Counted from the stretch's first letter, positions 12,033 to 23,995 are shown. The stretch is DNA of 64,000 nucleotides from Forficula auricularia (GCA_024734495.1 JALMQS010000070.1:15562306-15626305); one strand, 5' to 3'. Numbers and translations: made by a program. Notes: generated by a model not told the origin, from the sequence alone.

Positions 12033-12685
12033 AGCTGAAACCCTCCTATTTACTGGGTTATATAGGAAGATAATTTTTTTGAGATCTACATTTTTCAATC
12101 TCTATTGATTTTTTAAGAATAAAATTAATCTCATAGCATAAATAGTTATTGAGATATTGACTCGATTTTTCTAGGGGGCAAGGAGTTTTCTAGGGGGGGG
12201 GGGGCAGTGCCATTATCGAACAAATTATTCAACAAAAATTTGGTTGGGCGGTCGCCACACCTTGCTCAACCCTGGCGCCGCCCTAGGAAAATTCTCTAAC
12301 TACGCCAATGTCTATAGACAAATGGGGAATATTCTGCGATTTTGTTCCAAAAACGTGTCAATAGACATGAATTTGTATCTCGACATTGTCTATATACAGA
12401 AATCGACTTTGTATCCAAGTGTGAACTAGGCTTTTGACTCTATGATCTGAAATAATTTCTAACTAAGATACCTCTATAGTAACGAAGTGGTAAAGGAATA
12501 GATATTTTATTTAGGAATGAGATTGCATTTGATAACATGTTTAACATGTATTTTCAATAGCTTTTATTTTTACTAATAATGATATCATTTTGAGTTTTTT
12601 ACAATAATTAAATTAATAATTCCAATGGATTGGTCATACATAATACATTATAGTCTTAATTTTTTATTTTTCAATGAGTAATTGC

Positions 12686-12934
12686 ATATCGTCGCTGATC
12701 TTACAAAAGATCGTAAGTCCAATATTTGGTCAAATACGTTTATACCGACCAACTTTTCACAGCGCATCTGTCTATTGAAACCTTATTATTCTATTCCAAT
12801 TTAATTTCGCGCTACGGACAAATAATAAATATTCCATTGTATTTGTATGTATTGTTGTTTAAAATGTTTTTTCTCGTTTTCTGTCAAACAATGAATTTAG
12901 GAATTACGAGGTTTTCTAAGATCAGCGACGATAT
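12686..12934. mobile_element. 249 bp TIR element (MITE)
   Basis: Inverted ends are atatcgtcgctgatctta and its complement. It sits exactly between repeat R1 copy 1 and copy 2. No coding content. Confidence 0.65.
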
Positions 12935-13160
12935 CTTAATTGACACAAAATCAAAAATTTCATCTGCATTTTTATTAAAACAATTGTTTATTATTTTTTC
13001 AGATTCATTACTCTCAATTATGGGTGGCTGCTGTGAAAACTGCTTCTCTCTCTTAAATGCATTTGGTTTCTATTTTCAATTCATCTCTATAATTCAAAAG
13101 TTGTGCTCAAAGTGAAGTCAAAAGGATACCATCAAACCAAAGGTACTAATCTTATAAATA
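12935..13160. repeat. Repeat R1, copy 2 (first part)
   Basis: Colinear with 6891-7098 and 15941-16140. It resumes at about 14314-14790 after a 1.15 kb insertion. The resumed part contains a fragment of LINE family X (14621-14692). Confidence 0.7.
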
Positions 13161-14313
13161 TTTATTAAAGTAAAGAAAATTTTTGAAAATTTTTTAGAAA
13201 CTTTTTAAAATATAAAATACTAGGTAGCTTTCACATAAATAAAAGATCAGATGGTTGTTTAGCACGACTCTATATATACGAGCTTTTCGTGCGTGCCTTC
13301 GGCACGCCCTCGAAGCTCGGCCCTCCGGGCTGGTGCCCTGGCGGGCGGCGTCTCCGTCCAAAAATTGTATTCCTCTTAAAAAACCACACTCCAAATGTAT
13401 ACCTGTAAACTCCCGAAAATACATAGTCTCTTAAAAGTTTCGCCTCATTTTTGTCCTGACACAGCTACAGAAATGAGGCTCTAGATATGAATCTGGAAGT
13501 ATTTTTTTTTCTATAATCTACAGCATTGTGATATTTTTTGTGTGGAAATAGATTTATTTAAATAAGTGGTATCGTGTAAGGAGGAGAATTATATTATATC
13601 ATTTTTTTAAAATTTGGGATCGATAATCGATATAAGGCTCCAAATATTTAAAAGAGATCAGGTGTTGTTTGTATGACAAGCTGCTCCAGTATTGCAATGA
13701 GAAACTCATATGGGCATGCGTGTCTTAAGTCGTTTAATTTTGTAAAAATCAAAAAATAAGAATAACAAAATTTAGATTTTTAAAAAATTATAAAAAAGTG
13801 GCAAATTATTAAAAAATAAACAAATAATATATAAATCAAATAAGATGTGATTGATTTCTTTTTCTGTGCGCAAAGAAAAGCGAATTGAATATTTAATTTT
13901 TGAGTGGTGAAGGGGGGGGGGGTAATAATTATCAATATATTTAATGTTTCTTAATTTAAAATCAATTGGAGTCTTTCATTTCGAAATTTGAGTCCATATT
14001 ACGATTATATTTCAAATTTGCCGCAAATATACCGATGGCGCTCTCTCTCGGCAGCATTACGTCAGCGTTGCCGCAAATTAATCAAGACAAATATATATAG
14101 TATATCGGAGTATAAGCCCATCTTCAGGAGTTCAGAAAGGACACTGACTTTTGTCTTGTACTTTGTGAACTCCTGAAGATGGGCTTATACTCCGAAATAT
14201 ATATAGAGTCGTGCTAAACAACCATCTGATCTTTTATTTATGTGAAACCTGCCTAGTATTTTATATTTTAAAAAGTTTCTAAAAAATTTTCAAAAATTAT
14301 CTTTACTTTATTT
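13161..14313. mobile_element. Foldback element with hammerhead-like cores and a GC-rich hairpin cluster
   Basis: Arms of about 117 bp (13161-13278 and 14193-14313) pair closely (agatcagatggttgttt and its complement). Near the right end two inverted copies of a hammerhead-like block flank a short spacer. The plus copy (14173-14210) reads CTGAAGATGGGC...CTCCGAAATAT...GAGTC; the minus copy (about 14137-14100) has GATA instead of GAAA. A GC-rich stretch at 13279-13360 holds several small hairpins (gcgtgccttcggcacgc). No protein is encoded. Confidence 0.65.
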
Positions 14314-14620
14314 AAAATGTCTCACCAAGAACCTACACCATTCTCCCTTAACATAAATAAATATTTATTGTTAAAAAAAATCATTTCTGACCTTGCTCTT
14401 TATATTATTCTTTGATCAAACAATATATAAGTTTGAATAGTCTTTGATCCTATGATCCAAAATAAATTATAACTGATTTACCTATACGAACAAAGTGGTA
14501 AAGGAATAGATATTTTATTTAGGAATGAGATTACATTTGATAAATTAATAAAAAAGTTTAACATGTATTTTCAATTGCTTTCATTTTTATTATTAATGAT
14601 ACATTTTGAGTATATTTTGA

Positions 14621-14692
14621 TGTTTGGTTGACCTAGCCACTGAGGACTTGTGCCTCTAAGCAGGTCGAGTAATAAAGATTTATTTATTTATA
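14621..14692 (+). mobile_element. LINE family X, extreme 3' end
   Basis: About 70 bp matching the last bases of 27950-28480, ending in a TTTA tail, inserted in R1 copy 2. Confidence 0.7.
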
Positions 14693-14894
14693 TTCGAATA
14701 ATTAAATAAATAAATAATTCCAATTGTTAAATAATTTGAATTTATAATCTTATTTTTTTATTTTTCAATGAGTAATTAGTCAAATTAAATTTTGAATTTT
14801 TTTCATCATTAATAAAGAGTATTTAATTTACGTTTTAATAATTTAACTTTTTTCGTGATTGTGTTATTGTTATTAAGCATATGATTGAATTCAG

Positions 14895-15595
14895 TTAAGG
14901 TAGTTGGTTCACCATATGGGTTTTCTTAGGATTTTTTTGAAATTTTGACAGATTATTATTTAAACACTTCTGCATCGATTGGTGGCAAATTTATGAACGA
15001 TATAGTTCCGGAGATATTAAATTCCAAAGATAGAGTTTTTAAGACTCTTATACATTGCACTATACTGGATATTGGAAAATTTACATACTTATTTAATTAT
15101 AATTAAGAAACTCTTCTTACCATTGTTATAAAAAACTAAACCAACATTAAATAATAACTAATACATTTTTTAGGAAAAATTTAAATTCATAGTTACAACA
15201 CAGTTTCTGAGATATTAATGAATAAATAATGAAAAATTTCCATTAAAAACAAGCTCGCAACAACGCATTTATTTAAACTAAAAAGTGGGCTAACTTTAGC
15301 AATTTTTTTGACGTTTTTTCGCTTCAGCCATTGTCGCAACAGCTTTCAATCGCTTATTAAGAACTTTTTGTTTTATAAATCTCCCTTTATAATGTACTTT
15401 ATCTGAAATTTCTGTGATAAAATATATTCAAGTTCGGACAGCGTTGCCATATTTCTCAAACGAGCACGGGATTGGCTAGTAGTGGTACACAAACAGCAAA
15501 AAGTTTTGGGCTTATGAATTATGAATCTTTATTGTCTGTACTATATACTCTAGCATTTACTTTTTGCTAGTATTGTCACGAAACAACTACCTTAA
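14895..15595. mobile_element. TIR element M1, complete copy (about 700 bp)
   Basis: Ends are ttaaggtagttg and caactaccttaa. The left part matches 63512-64000, and the right terminal 45 bp matches the inverted piece at 36462-36510 (actagcaaaaagt). There is no transposase frame, so it is non-autonomous. Confidence 0.7.
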
Positions 15596-15940
15596 TATTG
15601 GCTTTATAAGTGGTTTGAGCTGATTCATCTTTTGACTCCATGATCTCTTGCGTTTCACATTATTTAGACAAACCATTTCTCGTCCCAAGTGATAATTCGT
15701 TTTAAAAATGGTTTATTTACTTGAAGCTTTAGAAGCAAATCTCTTGGCAAACAACGAAATGACTTTCCGAAGGACCTAATAGTATTAATTTGTAGATATG
15801 TGTCTTGATAATGTCTTTCAATTTGATTCATAATAGGGATTCTTTTTCATTCAAAAATAGTTTTTCAATAGAAACTCGAATTTCTATACAGTTTAATGAG
15901 GGATCTCCATTATGAGCTGTCAGCATTTTGCATTGCTATA
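15596..15940. other. Unassigned AT-rich stretch
   Basis: Nothing recognised between TIR element M1 and R1 copy 3. Confidence 0.4.
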
Positions 15941-16280
15941 TCTTAACTGACACAAATCAAGAATTTCATCTGCATTTTATTAAAACAATTGTTTATTATT
16001 TTTTCAGATTCATTACTCTGATTTATTACTGATGGCTGCTGTGAAGACTGGTTCTCTCTCTTAAATGCATTGGGTTTCTATTTTCAATTCATCTCTCTAA
16101 TTCAAAAATTGTGTTTAAACTGAAGACAAAAGGATATTCCAATCACTTATCATCATTATGCAAAGGTATAAGTATATCCTATATATATATTTATTATTAA
16201 AGTAAAATCATTTCTGACTTTCCTCCTTACATTATTTTTTGATCAAACTAATATATAAGTTTGAATAGTCTTTGGCAGCA
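15941..16280. repeat. Repeat R1, copy 3
   Basis: Uninterrupted version of the block split in copy 1. It runs from the ttgacacaaatcaag-type start, through the region where copy 1 holds a LINE end, to the gatcaaactaatatataag end, and so shows the empty site. Confidence 0.7.
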
Positions 16281-16744
16281 TTGTAAAGTGACTGTATATC
16301 TAACCTTTTTAGTATAATGATTGAAATTTCTTCAGATAATTGAAATATAATATGTGCCCATAATTATGAAAGTGGTCCCCTTAGTTTCGAGATATTTAAG
16401 GTTTTATAAAATAAACAAGATACCAATTCTGTATAATGAGACAACTAGAAATCCACTTAACGGTTTAATTTTATGCGATTTTTCAAAACCGACATCTTAT
16501 TACTGTACTTTTTAAATGGATGGGACATAAAATATGAAAAAACTAATTTTTTAATTTTTTGACTTAGACCACTTTTATAATTATGGGCACATATCTGTCT
16601 CGAATGTCATATTATCTAGATTCAAATAAAACAAATTAAAACCTCCTGAAAAATAATTATAGGAGTAAATCATTTCCATTTTATCTATAGATATGTTACA
16701 AAAAAATGGAATCGATTAATACCCATATAATAAGATATATTTTT
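16281..16744. other. Unassigned AT-rich stretch
   Basis: No frame, motif or repeat partner recognised. Confidence 0.4.
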
Positions 16745-17345
16745 ACGGCTAAATTATTATTTTGGCTTGGATTATATATATTTTGACTTGGAGTATATAT
16801 TTATTTATTTATTTATCTCAGGGCTCCAGAACTCACCCTCCCACCCCCGCAAAATTATTATTTTGGCTTGGATTATATATATTTTTGTTTATCTCGGGCC
16901 CCAGGACTCGCCCCCCCCCCCCCCCCCCCCGCCTAAATTATTATTTTGACTTGGATTATATATTTCTGTTTATCTCGGGGCTCCAGGACTCCCCCTCCCC
17001 CATCCTTTAAATTTTTATTTTGGCTTGGATTATATATATTTTTTGTTTATCTCGGGGCTCAGGACTCCCCCCCCCCATCCTTTAAATTTTTATTTTGGCT
17101 TGGATTATATATATATTATTGTTTATCTCGGGTCTCTAGAACTCCCCCATCCTTTAAATTTTTATTTTGGCTTGGATTATATATATTTTTGTTTATCTCG
17201 GGGCTCCAGGACTCCCCCCATCCTTTAAATTATTATTTTGGCTTGGATTATATATATTTTTCTTTATCTCGGGGCTCTAGGACTCCCCCCCCCCCTCGCT
17301 AAATTATTATTTTGGCTTGGATTATATATTTATTTGTCTCGGGGC
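16745..17345. repeat. C-run minisatellite, about 70-85 bp x 8
   Basis: Units contain ttattattttggcttggat, a short TA stretch, gtttatctcggggctcc and a C-run of 4-20. About eight units lie in tandem. Several overlapping frames run through the array because the unit lacks stops in places; the peptides are periodic and low-complexity, so they are not genes. Confidence 0.85.
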
Positions 17346-17409
17346 CCAGGACCCAGGATATAGTATATCAAGATTTTGGCCGGAATTTTATTTTCTTTGA
17401 TAAATAAAG

Positions 17410-18440
17410 AATATAAAATTTCTATTAGTTTATTATATTTAAGCTTAGTACCAGAGCAGGATTATCTGGCGAGCGTGCTATGTCTTAACATTTTTACTTC
17501 TCAATTAATATCTATTATATCTTGAAGATACCCCAAATTGGTGAGAAATATCTATTAAAGCCAACATTCTTGCATGGAAAAATATTAAAAGCACCTTATT
17601 GGATGTTTTTTCTTGCAGACAGACTTGATAGATATAAAACTGAGGATTGAATGGAAACCATGGATAAATTAAAAGATGGCTTGTGTATAATTAATTTAAT
17701 GTTGCTATGAGTTATGTTGAGCCCTTATTAACCATAAAAACTTCCTTCTTGTCTTATTGAACATTACACCAGGTTGAAAAGGACTCAACATACCTCATAG
17801 CAACATTAAATTATAAGAAAATATATTGGGACCTTTTCTTTTTATACCTGAACTCCTTCATCACGGTTCAAATGAAGGAAAATTATTACATGCTTCCTTC
17901 ATTGACCTTTTAAAACCTGAAGAAGGAGAGAAGATCATCATGTCTGTTCAAAAGTATAAAAAGAAAAGGTTCCAATAAGTTTTCTTATGTTGGTAATCAT
18001 TTTTATATATTTATATCCTTGGATTGATTGTCTTCCATTCAATCCTCAGTTATTAAAAGCAACCTTTTAAATGTAAAATGTCTTCTTTTGACATAATTTT
18101 TATTAAATTTCTATCTCTCGAGAAATTAATTATTTTTTTATCCAATACAAGAGGCCTCATGGCCCTTGATCCTTAACGCCTAACCTACAAGTTTCCTCCT
18201 TCTTGCCCACATTTATTTCTATCTTCTTATTTATTTATTTATTTTATTTGCTCTTTTTAGATTAATCAGTCTTCTATGGAAATGTCCATCTCCTGTGACC
18301 TGAGTCCACGCCATCCTACATCATCTGATCTCTCTAGGATCTTTTCCAATGTAAGTCTCTCTTAATTATGCAATATTAATCCCGTATGACTTTGCCTAGC
18401 TAAATTTAAATTTATATCGATCATTTCTTTTGAATTTAGC
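17410..18440. mobile_element. Dispersed element related to 44375-45510 and 56320-57200
   Basis: Starts with aagcttagtacc...gcaggattatc, also found at 44400, 56350 and 61860. A partly degenerate hammerhead-like block (cctgaagaaggagag at 17926) and a palindrome (arms around 17640-17830) lie inside. It ends with the tctgaataattaaaac-type segment shared with the other copies. It is diverged and non-coding. Confidence 0.6.
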
Positions 18441-18463
18441 TGAATCTGAATAATTAAAACCCA

Positions 18464-18905
18464 TCATCAGTTTTCCAATTTTTTTAGAAAATAAATATTT
18501 GAATTTCGAAGGGATTATACTTATTTCTAGTAGAGTATTTATAAAGATATAGGAAATCATAATTTCGTCAAAAAAAAACTCGAAAAAAGTTACTTGTTTT
18601 ACCCTTGAATTTTAAGAGAAATTTGATAAGGGTCCCCCTTATCATCAGTTTTCCAATTTTTTTAGAAAATAAATATTTGAATTTCGAAGGGATTATACTT
18701 ATTTCTAGTAGAGTATTTATAAAGATATAGGAAATCATAATTTCGTCAAAAAAAAACTCGAAAAAAGTTACTTGTTTTACCCTTGAATTTTAAGAGAAAT
18801 TTGATAAGGGTCCCCCTTATCATCAGTTTTCCAATTCTTTTAGAAAATAAATATTTGAATTTCGAAGGGATTATACTTATTTCTAGTAGAGTATTTCATA
18901 ATGAT
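18464..18905. repeat. 178-bp tandem repeat, about 2.5 copies
   Basis: The phrase ttttccaatt recurs at 18471, 18649 and 18827, giving a constant 178-bp period. Units are almost identical, including gaagggattatacttattt. The size is satellite-like. One monomer is present in inverted orientation at 20478-20632. Confidence 0.85.
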
Positions 18906-19345
18906 ATATGATATTTAATTAATTAATTTATTTTGAGTTTTGAGACTTTCCTTCATGAACAGTCTTAATATAAATAAATATTCTTATAAAAGTTCAATTT
19001 GTCGATAGTTGCAGAATTAAAATTTCTAATGAAATCACCAAAGTTTGTCGACTTATAAACTCGAGCTGTTGGGGTTCGATTCCCAAGGGGTGAATACAAC
19101 TCTGTGTAATAAAAAATATCCATAACATATTAGAAGTATTTTCTTATTGGAGAGACGGAGAGAAGTTACAAATTAAAAACAGTTTTTAATCTGTAAACTC
19201 CTGATGATGGACTAATATATTGAGTTTGTATAAACCTCTGAGTTTTATTTCATTCACTGTGAAACTACACACCCTTTACTTTATTAATTACTATCATGTT
19301 TCACTTAAAACCTACACCATTTTCCCTAAGTAAAAAAAAATTATC
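18906..19345. mobile_element. Fragment of the 38.5 kb hammerhead-like palindrome family
   Basis: 19190-19345 matches the right arm and tail of 38453-38858: gtaaactcctgatgatgg, the attcactgtgaaactac block, and the end cctacaccattttcccta followed by an A-run. The core hairpin is shortened here. A tRNA-like B-box string (ggggttcgattcccaagg) occurs at 19071-19088. Confidence 0.6.
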
Positions 19346-19985
19346 TCTTAGTTAAGAATTAAAAAAAAAAAAAATTATTGCCTGTTTATTTGGAAAAATA
19401 ACTTCAAAAGTACTTTTAATCTAAAGTTAATAAAAAAGGTGACTATTTTTAATTAATAAAATAAATATTCATATAACGTTTCAGTTTGTTTTTTATTTAA
19501 ATTAAGTAATTTCACTACATGGAAAATAATTTATTTGAAAACATTTTAAATAAAATATTGTAAGTAGAATTATTTTTCTGTTTTCTTTTTGTTAATTTGT
19601 GGAATGGTCGAATCGAGTTGCCCATCTGAAAAAAACAAGATTGGAATTAATATATTTTATAAAATTGGAAATAGAATTATATTTTATATGACGAATTAGA
19701 ATTATATTTAAATATTAATTTATTTAAATTTAATTATATTCTCTAATAATTTTATGTATTTCTTTTACAGATCACTTGCTGATTCAATCTCCTGCTTACT
19801 GTTCATCTCCAAGAAAATTTATTATCTTTTGAATATGATAATATTTTGTAAGTTTAAATAATTATATATTATATGTTTGAATAATAATTGATGTGTATGT
19901 ATAAAAAAATGAATAAATAATATTTATTAAAAGAAAACCCTCTTTCATTTCAAAATTCCTAATGAGATCCTTTGAAAGCCAAGCC
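19346..19985. other. AT-rich stretch, nothing recognised
   Basis: No coding or repeat signal. Confidence 0.45.
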
Positions 19986-20215
19986 CCTTCATCACCTCTA
20001 ACTCCGCCGGCCGGCTGCCAGTCTGGTTGCCCGGTCGCCCCTTAGCGGCGGGCGGGGCGGAGCTTCTCCCCTGCTCGAGCCGCTTCTCCGCCGGGAGCCG
20101 GACGGCTCCGCTGGCTTTCGGCTGGCCGCTTGGAGGGGACACTGGCTATATAAGTCATGCTTCGCGCTGGGTGGTTGGTTGGGGGAGGATGGTGGTGAGA
20201 TGCACACCTCTACAC
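19986..20215. other. GC-rich island in AT-rich DNA, with a TATA-like box
   Basis: About 200 bp of strongly GC-rich sequence with several hairpins (agccggacggct) and open frames on both strands caused only by base composition. A ggctatataag motif follows at about 20142-20152. The protein frames have no recognisable domain. It could be a promoter-like part of an element or a captured fragment. Confidence 0.45.
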
Positions 20216-20477
20216 ATATTGTCTGGATCAGGAGGTCCAAGAAAAATGAAAAAATAGATTTTATTTAAAATATCTCTCACTTTTTGATTTATAGTAGTAG
20301 TAAATCTGTATATGGACTTGTAATTTTTTATGATTTTATTAGATTTATAGTAGTAGTAAAACTCGACTTGTCCTTTCATCTATTAAGTAGTAAGTAAGTA
20401 AGTAGTAAAAAAGCATTTGGACTTTTATTTTTTTTTATCATTTTATTGAATTTATAGTGGGCCCTTATCAACATTAT

Positions 20478-20632
20478 CTTAAAATTAAAGGGTACAACTT
20501 TTTTCGAGTTTCTTTGACGAAATTATAATTTTCTATATCTTTATAATACTCTATACTAGGAATAAGTATAATCCCTTGGAAATTCAAATATTTATTTTCT
20601 AAAAAAATTGGAAAACTGATGATAAGGGGGGG
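20478..20632. repeat. Inverted copy of the 178-bp repeat monomer
   Basis: Reverse complement of the unit at 18464-18905 (aaattggaaaactgatgat at the right), separated by the GC-rich island. Confidence 0.75.
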
Positions 20633-21092
20633 ACGTCATTTTCAAGATATTTAGAAAAAACTAAAAAAGTACTGAAATAAAATACTAATGTTTGTGGGCC
20701 GATATGTACCAAAAACTAATCAGCACTTCATTTTGTTAAACTAATGGTAGTTTTTCAATTTCATTTCAATTGGTGTAACGGTGTGGAAAAAATCGTGGGC
20801 CAAAAAAACGATAACATACATACATCCATACATCCATCCATCCATATATCCATCCGCACGCACTAAATGAAAAAAATGGCACTTTTTGGCCTCTCGACGA
20901 GACCCCATGTAATTTTTGGCAAAACCGTCACGTGCTAAAATTCAACCTAATTGAATACTACAATTTGTGACTTTAATTGAGTTCATGGGTTCCGTAGTCT
21001 TTACCTGAGGACCCTCTGAAGTCGCGCTTGCCGCGAGAGCGATTCCAATATTTTTTCCCATGCTTCGTATTGGATAAAGTAAACATTTAAGC
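20633..21092. repeat. Dispersed repeat family C, copy 2
   Basis: Colinear with 25010-25520 over about 450 bp: aagtactgaaataaa, the ggtgtaacggtgtgg block, catcca microsatellite, and the attggataaagtaaa end. Non-coding. Confidence 0.75.
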
Positions 21093-21397
21093 AAAATGTA
21101 ACCGTGTAATAAAATATTTTTGAATTTTAATAAAAGAATCGAGTGGATATTGATTGATCTCTTTTTGTGTGTTTTGGACTGCCTCATCATAGGGCTCGGA
21201 TTTATAAGCAGTAACAATCTTTAAAATAGGAAGGCAGCTAAGCACTTAAAAAGAAATTTGAAGAACAAAGAGGCACTTGAAAATAAAAACAAAAAATATA
21301 TATAAAAATGTTGGTCTAAAAAAACGTTAATTAGAAATATCCCAACCCTTTTTATGCTATGGGGTCACGGAAGTAAACAAAATTATACTTATTGGCA
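21093..21397. other. Unassigned AT-rich stretch
   Basis: No frame or repeat partner recognised between repeat family C copy 2 and the decayed hAT transposase. Confidence 0.4.
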
Positions 21398-22326
21398 TGA
21401 TTCTTGATTAAATTTGGCATTACAATTATTTATTATGTATTTTTCAAGATTCTCATTGGTAAAAGAGGCCCTATTATCTGAAAGCTTGTTTTATATATTG
21501 AAAAGGTGCGTTCCACTTCACAAGACGTTAATGGACAAAATTTCAAATAAGCGATTTCGAATGGTGTTAAATTTTCTTCTTTAGCACTACTAGATCCTCC
21601 TAAATTCCTGGCTATTCTTTCCATTGTACAACGAGGATTCCTCTTCCGAATTTTGCCCATTTTTTGATTGAGTTTAAAGTCAATAGGTCGAGGTGATTTT
21701 TTGATATTTTCTTAAAATCTCTGGAATATTTTTATGGAGTCTATCGAAGAGAGATTTCTTGCTTCTAATGCTGTAATGGTTACAGGTAGATTGTTAAAAT
21801 TACACTTTATATATATTAAATCAGCATCAAGAGTAATGGATGATAAAGCATTTTTATGCCTCCCTTATAGATCAAGCATCATCTGCATTGATTGTTTCTA
21901 TGACCTAAAACAATAAATAAATAGAATTACAGAACAATATTTTAAAAAAAATTTCAAATTGCTTCCAAATGGCCAGAATAATATATATAGGTATAGCTGC
22001 TTGGATTCAGGTTCACTCACCACCTTGTTAATTTAGGCTTAGGTGGAAGAGGTGAATTCGGCAATTTTTCTTTGAAAGAGATTTTAAAAATAATTTTTTA
22101 ATTTAAGAAATTACAGCATCGATATTTGGGAACTTAACTCGAATATGTACTGCCATTCTATGAATAGCATGTACAAGTGTCATTTTAGTGAAAAATGCTT
22201 TTAAAAGCTCCCCAGCCTTCAACATATAATATGCGGCGCTGTCTATCAATAATACCAAAGATTTTTTTATCATTATTTTCTGCAGGACACAAGATACCTA
22301 TAAATAATAATTAATAATGCAAATTT

Positions 22327-22549
22327 GGAATCGGATAGCCGAGAGCTTAAAGACACTAGCCTTCTAAGCAGGAGTCCCGGGTTCGAGTCCGAGTCCCTGC
22401 ATTGATATTTGACCGGCTATAATCTGATTCCTAGTCACCAATCCGTCTGGCAAGCGTGGTGACTTAATGCCAACCCCTTCCATTTGATGGAAGAGGCCTA
22501 TATTCAGCAGTGGATTGTCGCTATCGACAGGCTGATGATGATGATGATG
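22327..22549 (+). mobile_element. tRNA-derived SINE with perfect 11-bp TSD
   Basis: Target duplication aatgcaaattt at 22316-22326 and 22550-22560. Pol III A-box-like tagccgagagc (22336) and B-box ggttcgagtcc (22380-22390) lie near the 5' end. The body ends in gaggcctatattcagcagtgg and a (GATGAT)n tail, a 3' end shared by many insect SINE/LINE pairs. It is inserted in the intron of the decayed hAT transposase. Confidence 0.85.
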
Positions 22550-22655
22550 AATGCAAATTTCCATTAAGAAAAGGTCAATACATGATATTTTTAGGAGAGA
22601 AAGAAATTGAAACTTACTTAATACTTTGCGAATTGCTCTAGCAATTGTTGAACTA

Positions 22656-23932
22656 ACAGGTCATTCAATAATTCCGTAGGATAAGTAAGAAAAAACAAAA
22701 TTTTGACAAAACTCTATTTTATTATTCAACATAGTTCCCTTCGAAGGCGATACAACGAGTATAGCGATTTTCCAACTTTTCGCTACCACTTTTATAGTAG
22801 GATTTCTCTTTCTCGTCAAAATAGGCCTCAGTTTCAGCGATTACTTCATCATTGGACTTAAATTTCTTTTCAGCAAGCATTCACTTGAGATCTGAAAACG
22901 GTATAAAGTCGCTGGGGGCTAAATCTGAAGAATATGGTGGGTGGGTAAGCAATTTGAAGCCCAATTCATTCTATTTTGCCATCGTTTTCATCGATCTGTG
23001 ACACGGTGCATTGTCTTGGTGAAACAACACTTTTTTTCTTTTTCAAATGTGGCCGTTTCTTTGCGATTTCAGCCTTCATCGATCCAAAAGTGCACAGTAA
23101 TAGTCGCTGTTGATGGTGGTTCCTTTTTGGAGATAGTCAATGAATATTATTCCGTTCGCATCCCAAAATACAGACGCCATCACCTTACCGGCCGACTGTT
23201 GCGTCTTTGCTCGCTTTGGATTCGGTTTGTCGACTGCTGTCCACTCAGCTGACTGTCTTTTGGATTCTGGTGTGTATAGTGAAGCCATGTCTCATCCATT
23301 GTCACATATCGACGATAGAATTCCATTTTATTGCGATTTAGCAGCCCCAAACACTCCTCTGAAGCATCGATTCGTTGTTGTTTTTGGTCGACTGTGAGCT
23401 CCCGCGGACCCACTTTGCACAGAGCTTTCGCATACCCAAATGTTCGTGTAAAATGGTAAAAACACTACCATCTGATATATTTACAATGTCAGCTAGCTCG
23501 TGCACCTTCAATTTGCGATCGTTCATAACCAATTTGTGGATTTTTTTTATGTTTTCTGGAATAACAGCCTCATGTGGGCGTCCACTTCGGTCTGAATCAT
23601 TTGTGCTGGTAGGACTACGTTTAAATTCAGCAATCCACTTCTCTACCAGTTGTCTCGATGGAGCAGAGTTCGGATAATGTTTATCAAGCCATTGTTTGGT
23701 TTCCACTGTATTTTTTTCATCAAAAAACAATGCTTTATTAAAACTCGAAATTCACTTTTTTCCATTTTTTTTCAATAACAAAAGTTGCATCACACAAAAT
23801 GCTATAACTCACAAATCAATAGTCAGATTGCTGTCAAATTTATACACGTATCGTTTGAAGGTTAGTACTAAATAAAAATCATATAGAAAAATTCTAGTAA
23901 CGCCATCTATGTGTCGTTTTGGAATAGACTGT
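22656..23932 (-). mobile_element. Mariner-like element (1277 bp) with broken transposase
   Basis: TA flanks at 22654-22655 and 23933-23934. Both ends start ACAG and are loosely similar (acaggtcattcaa, acagtctattcca). The minus strand encodes a mariner transposase from an ATG at 23763 (MEKSEFRVLIKHC). It continues through a helix-turn-helix region with SGRPHEAV, then VTMDETWLHY with the first two-Asp motif, VFWDANG, and YSSDLAPSDF carrying the third Asp near 22915. At least three frameshifts separate these blocks, so it is dead. The insertion splits a hAT exon at residues N/S. Confidence 0.85.
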
Positions 23933-23995
23933 TATTTGTTGCTTCAAGTTCGGAGCAGGCTATTAAATATGGTCCACTCGGCTCATTCATGTAAA

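Larger units (their letters stand above)
7398..12431. mobile_element. Outer TIR element (5 kb) containing a nest of other transposons
   Basis: The terminal inverted repeats are gcctagtccacacttgg at the left and ccaagtgtgaactaggc at the right, extending into tacaaagtcga. The flanks, 7272-7397 and 12432 onward, join into a continuous R1 repeat when compared with 14355-14620, so the whole 5 kb is an insertion. Inside are a hAT element, a TTAA element, a TA-flanked MITE, a foldback and a LINE that itself carries a hammerhead-like insertion. A second inverted pair (gcgtagttaagg near 9990, ctaactacgcc near 12297) suggests one further level. No transposase of its own was found. Confidence 0.65.
21398..23995 (-). 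pseudogene. Decayed hAT-family transposase, interrupted by a SINE and a mariner
   Basis: Minus-strand fragments in order: FYMNEPSGPYLIACSELEAT (23990-23935), then the mariner, then IARAIRKVL and a consensus splice donor near 22613. After an intron carrying the SINE comes LLIDSAAYYMLKAGELL...TKMTLVHAIHRMAVHIR (22283-22085), and a piece with YIKCNFNNLPVTITALEARN (about 21830-21730). Last is the C-terminal dimerisation block FCPLTSCEVERTFSIYK (21570-21500), ending NENLEKYIINNCNAK (after a frameshift). The VERTFS/NLEKY signature is the hAT C-terminal domain. Stops and frameshifts make it nonfunctional. Confidence 0.75.

Noticed and set aside
16762..17302. Overlapping open frames of 60-118 codons across the C-run minisatellite
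   Set aside because: The peptides are periodic translations of the tandem unit in several frames, with no start context or domain.
19201..19235. Hammerhead core at 19201
   Set aside because: Helix II and GAAA are deleted in this copy (ctgatgatggactaatata), so it is only a relic of the family.
19945..20257. Open frames on both strands in the GC-rich island
   Set aside because: They overlap on both strands, are Pro/Arg/Gly-rich and have no motif; GC composition alone removes stop codons.
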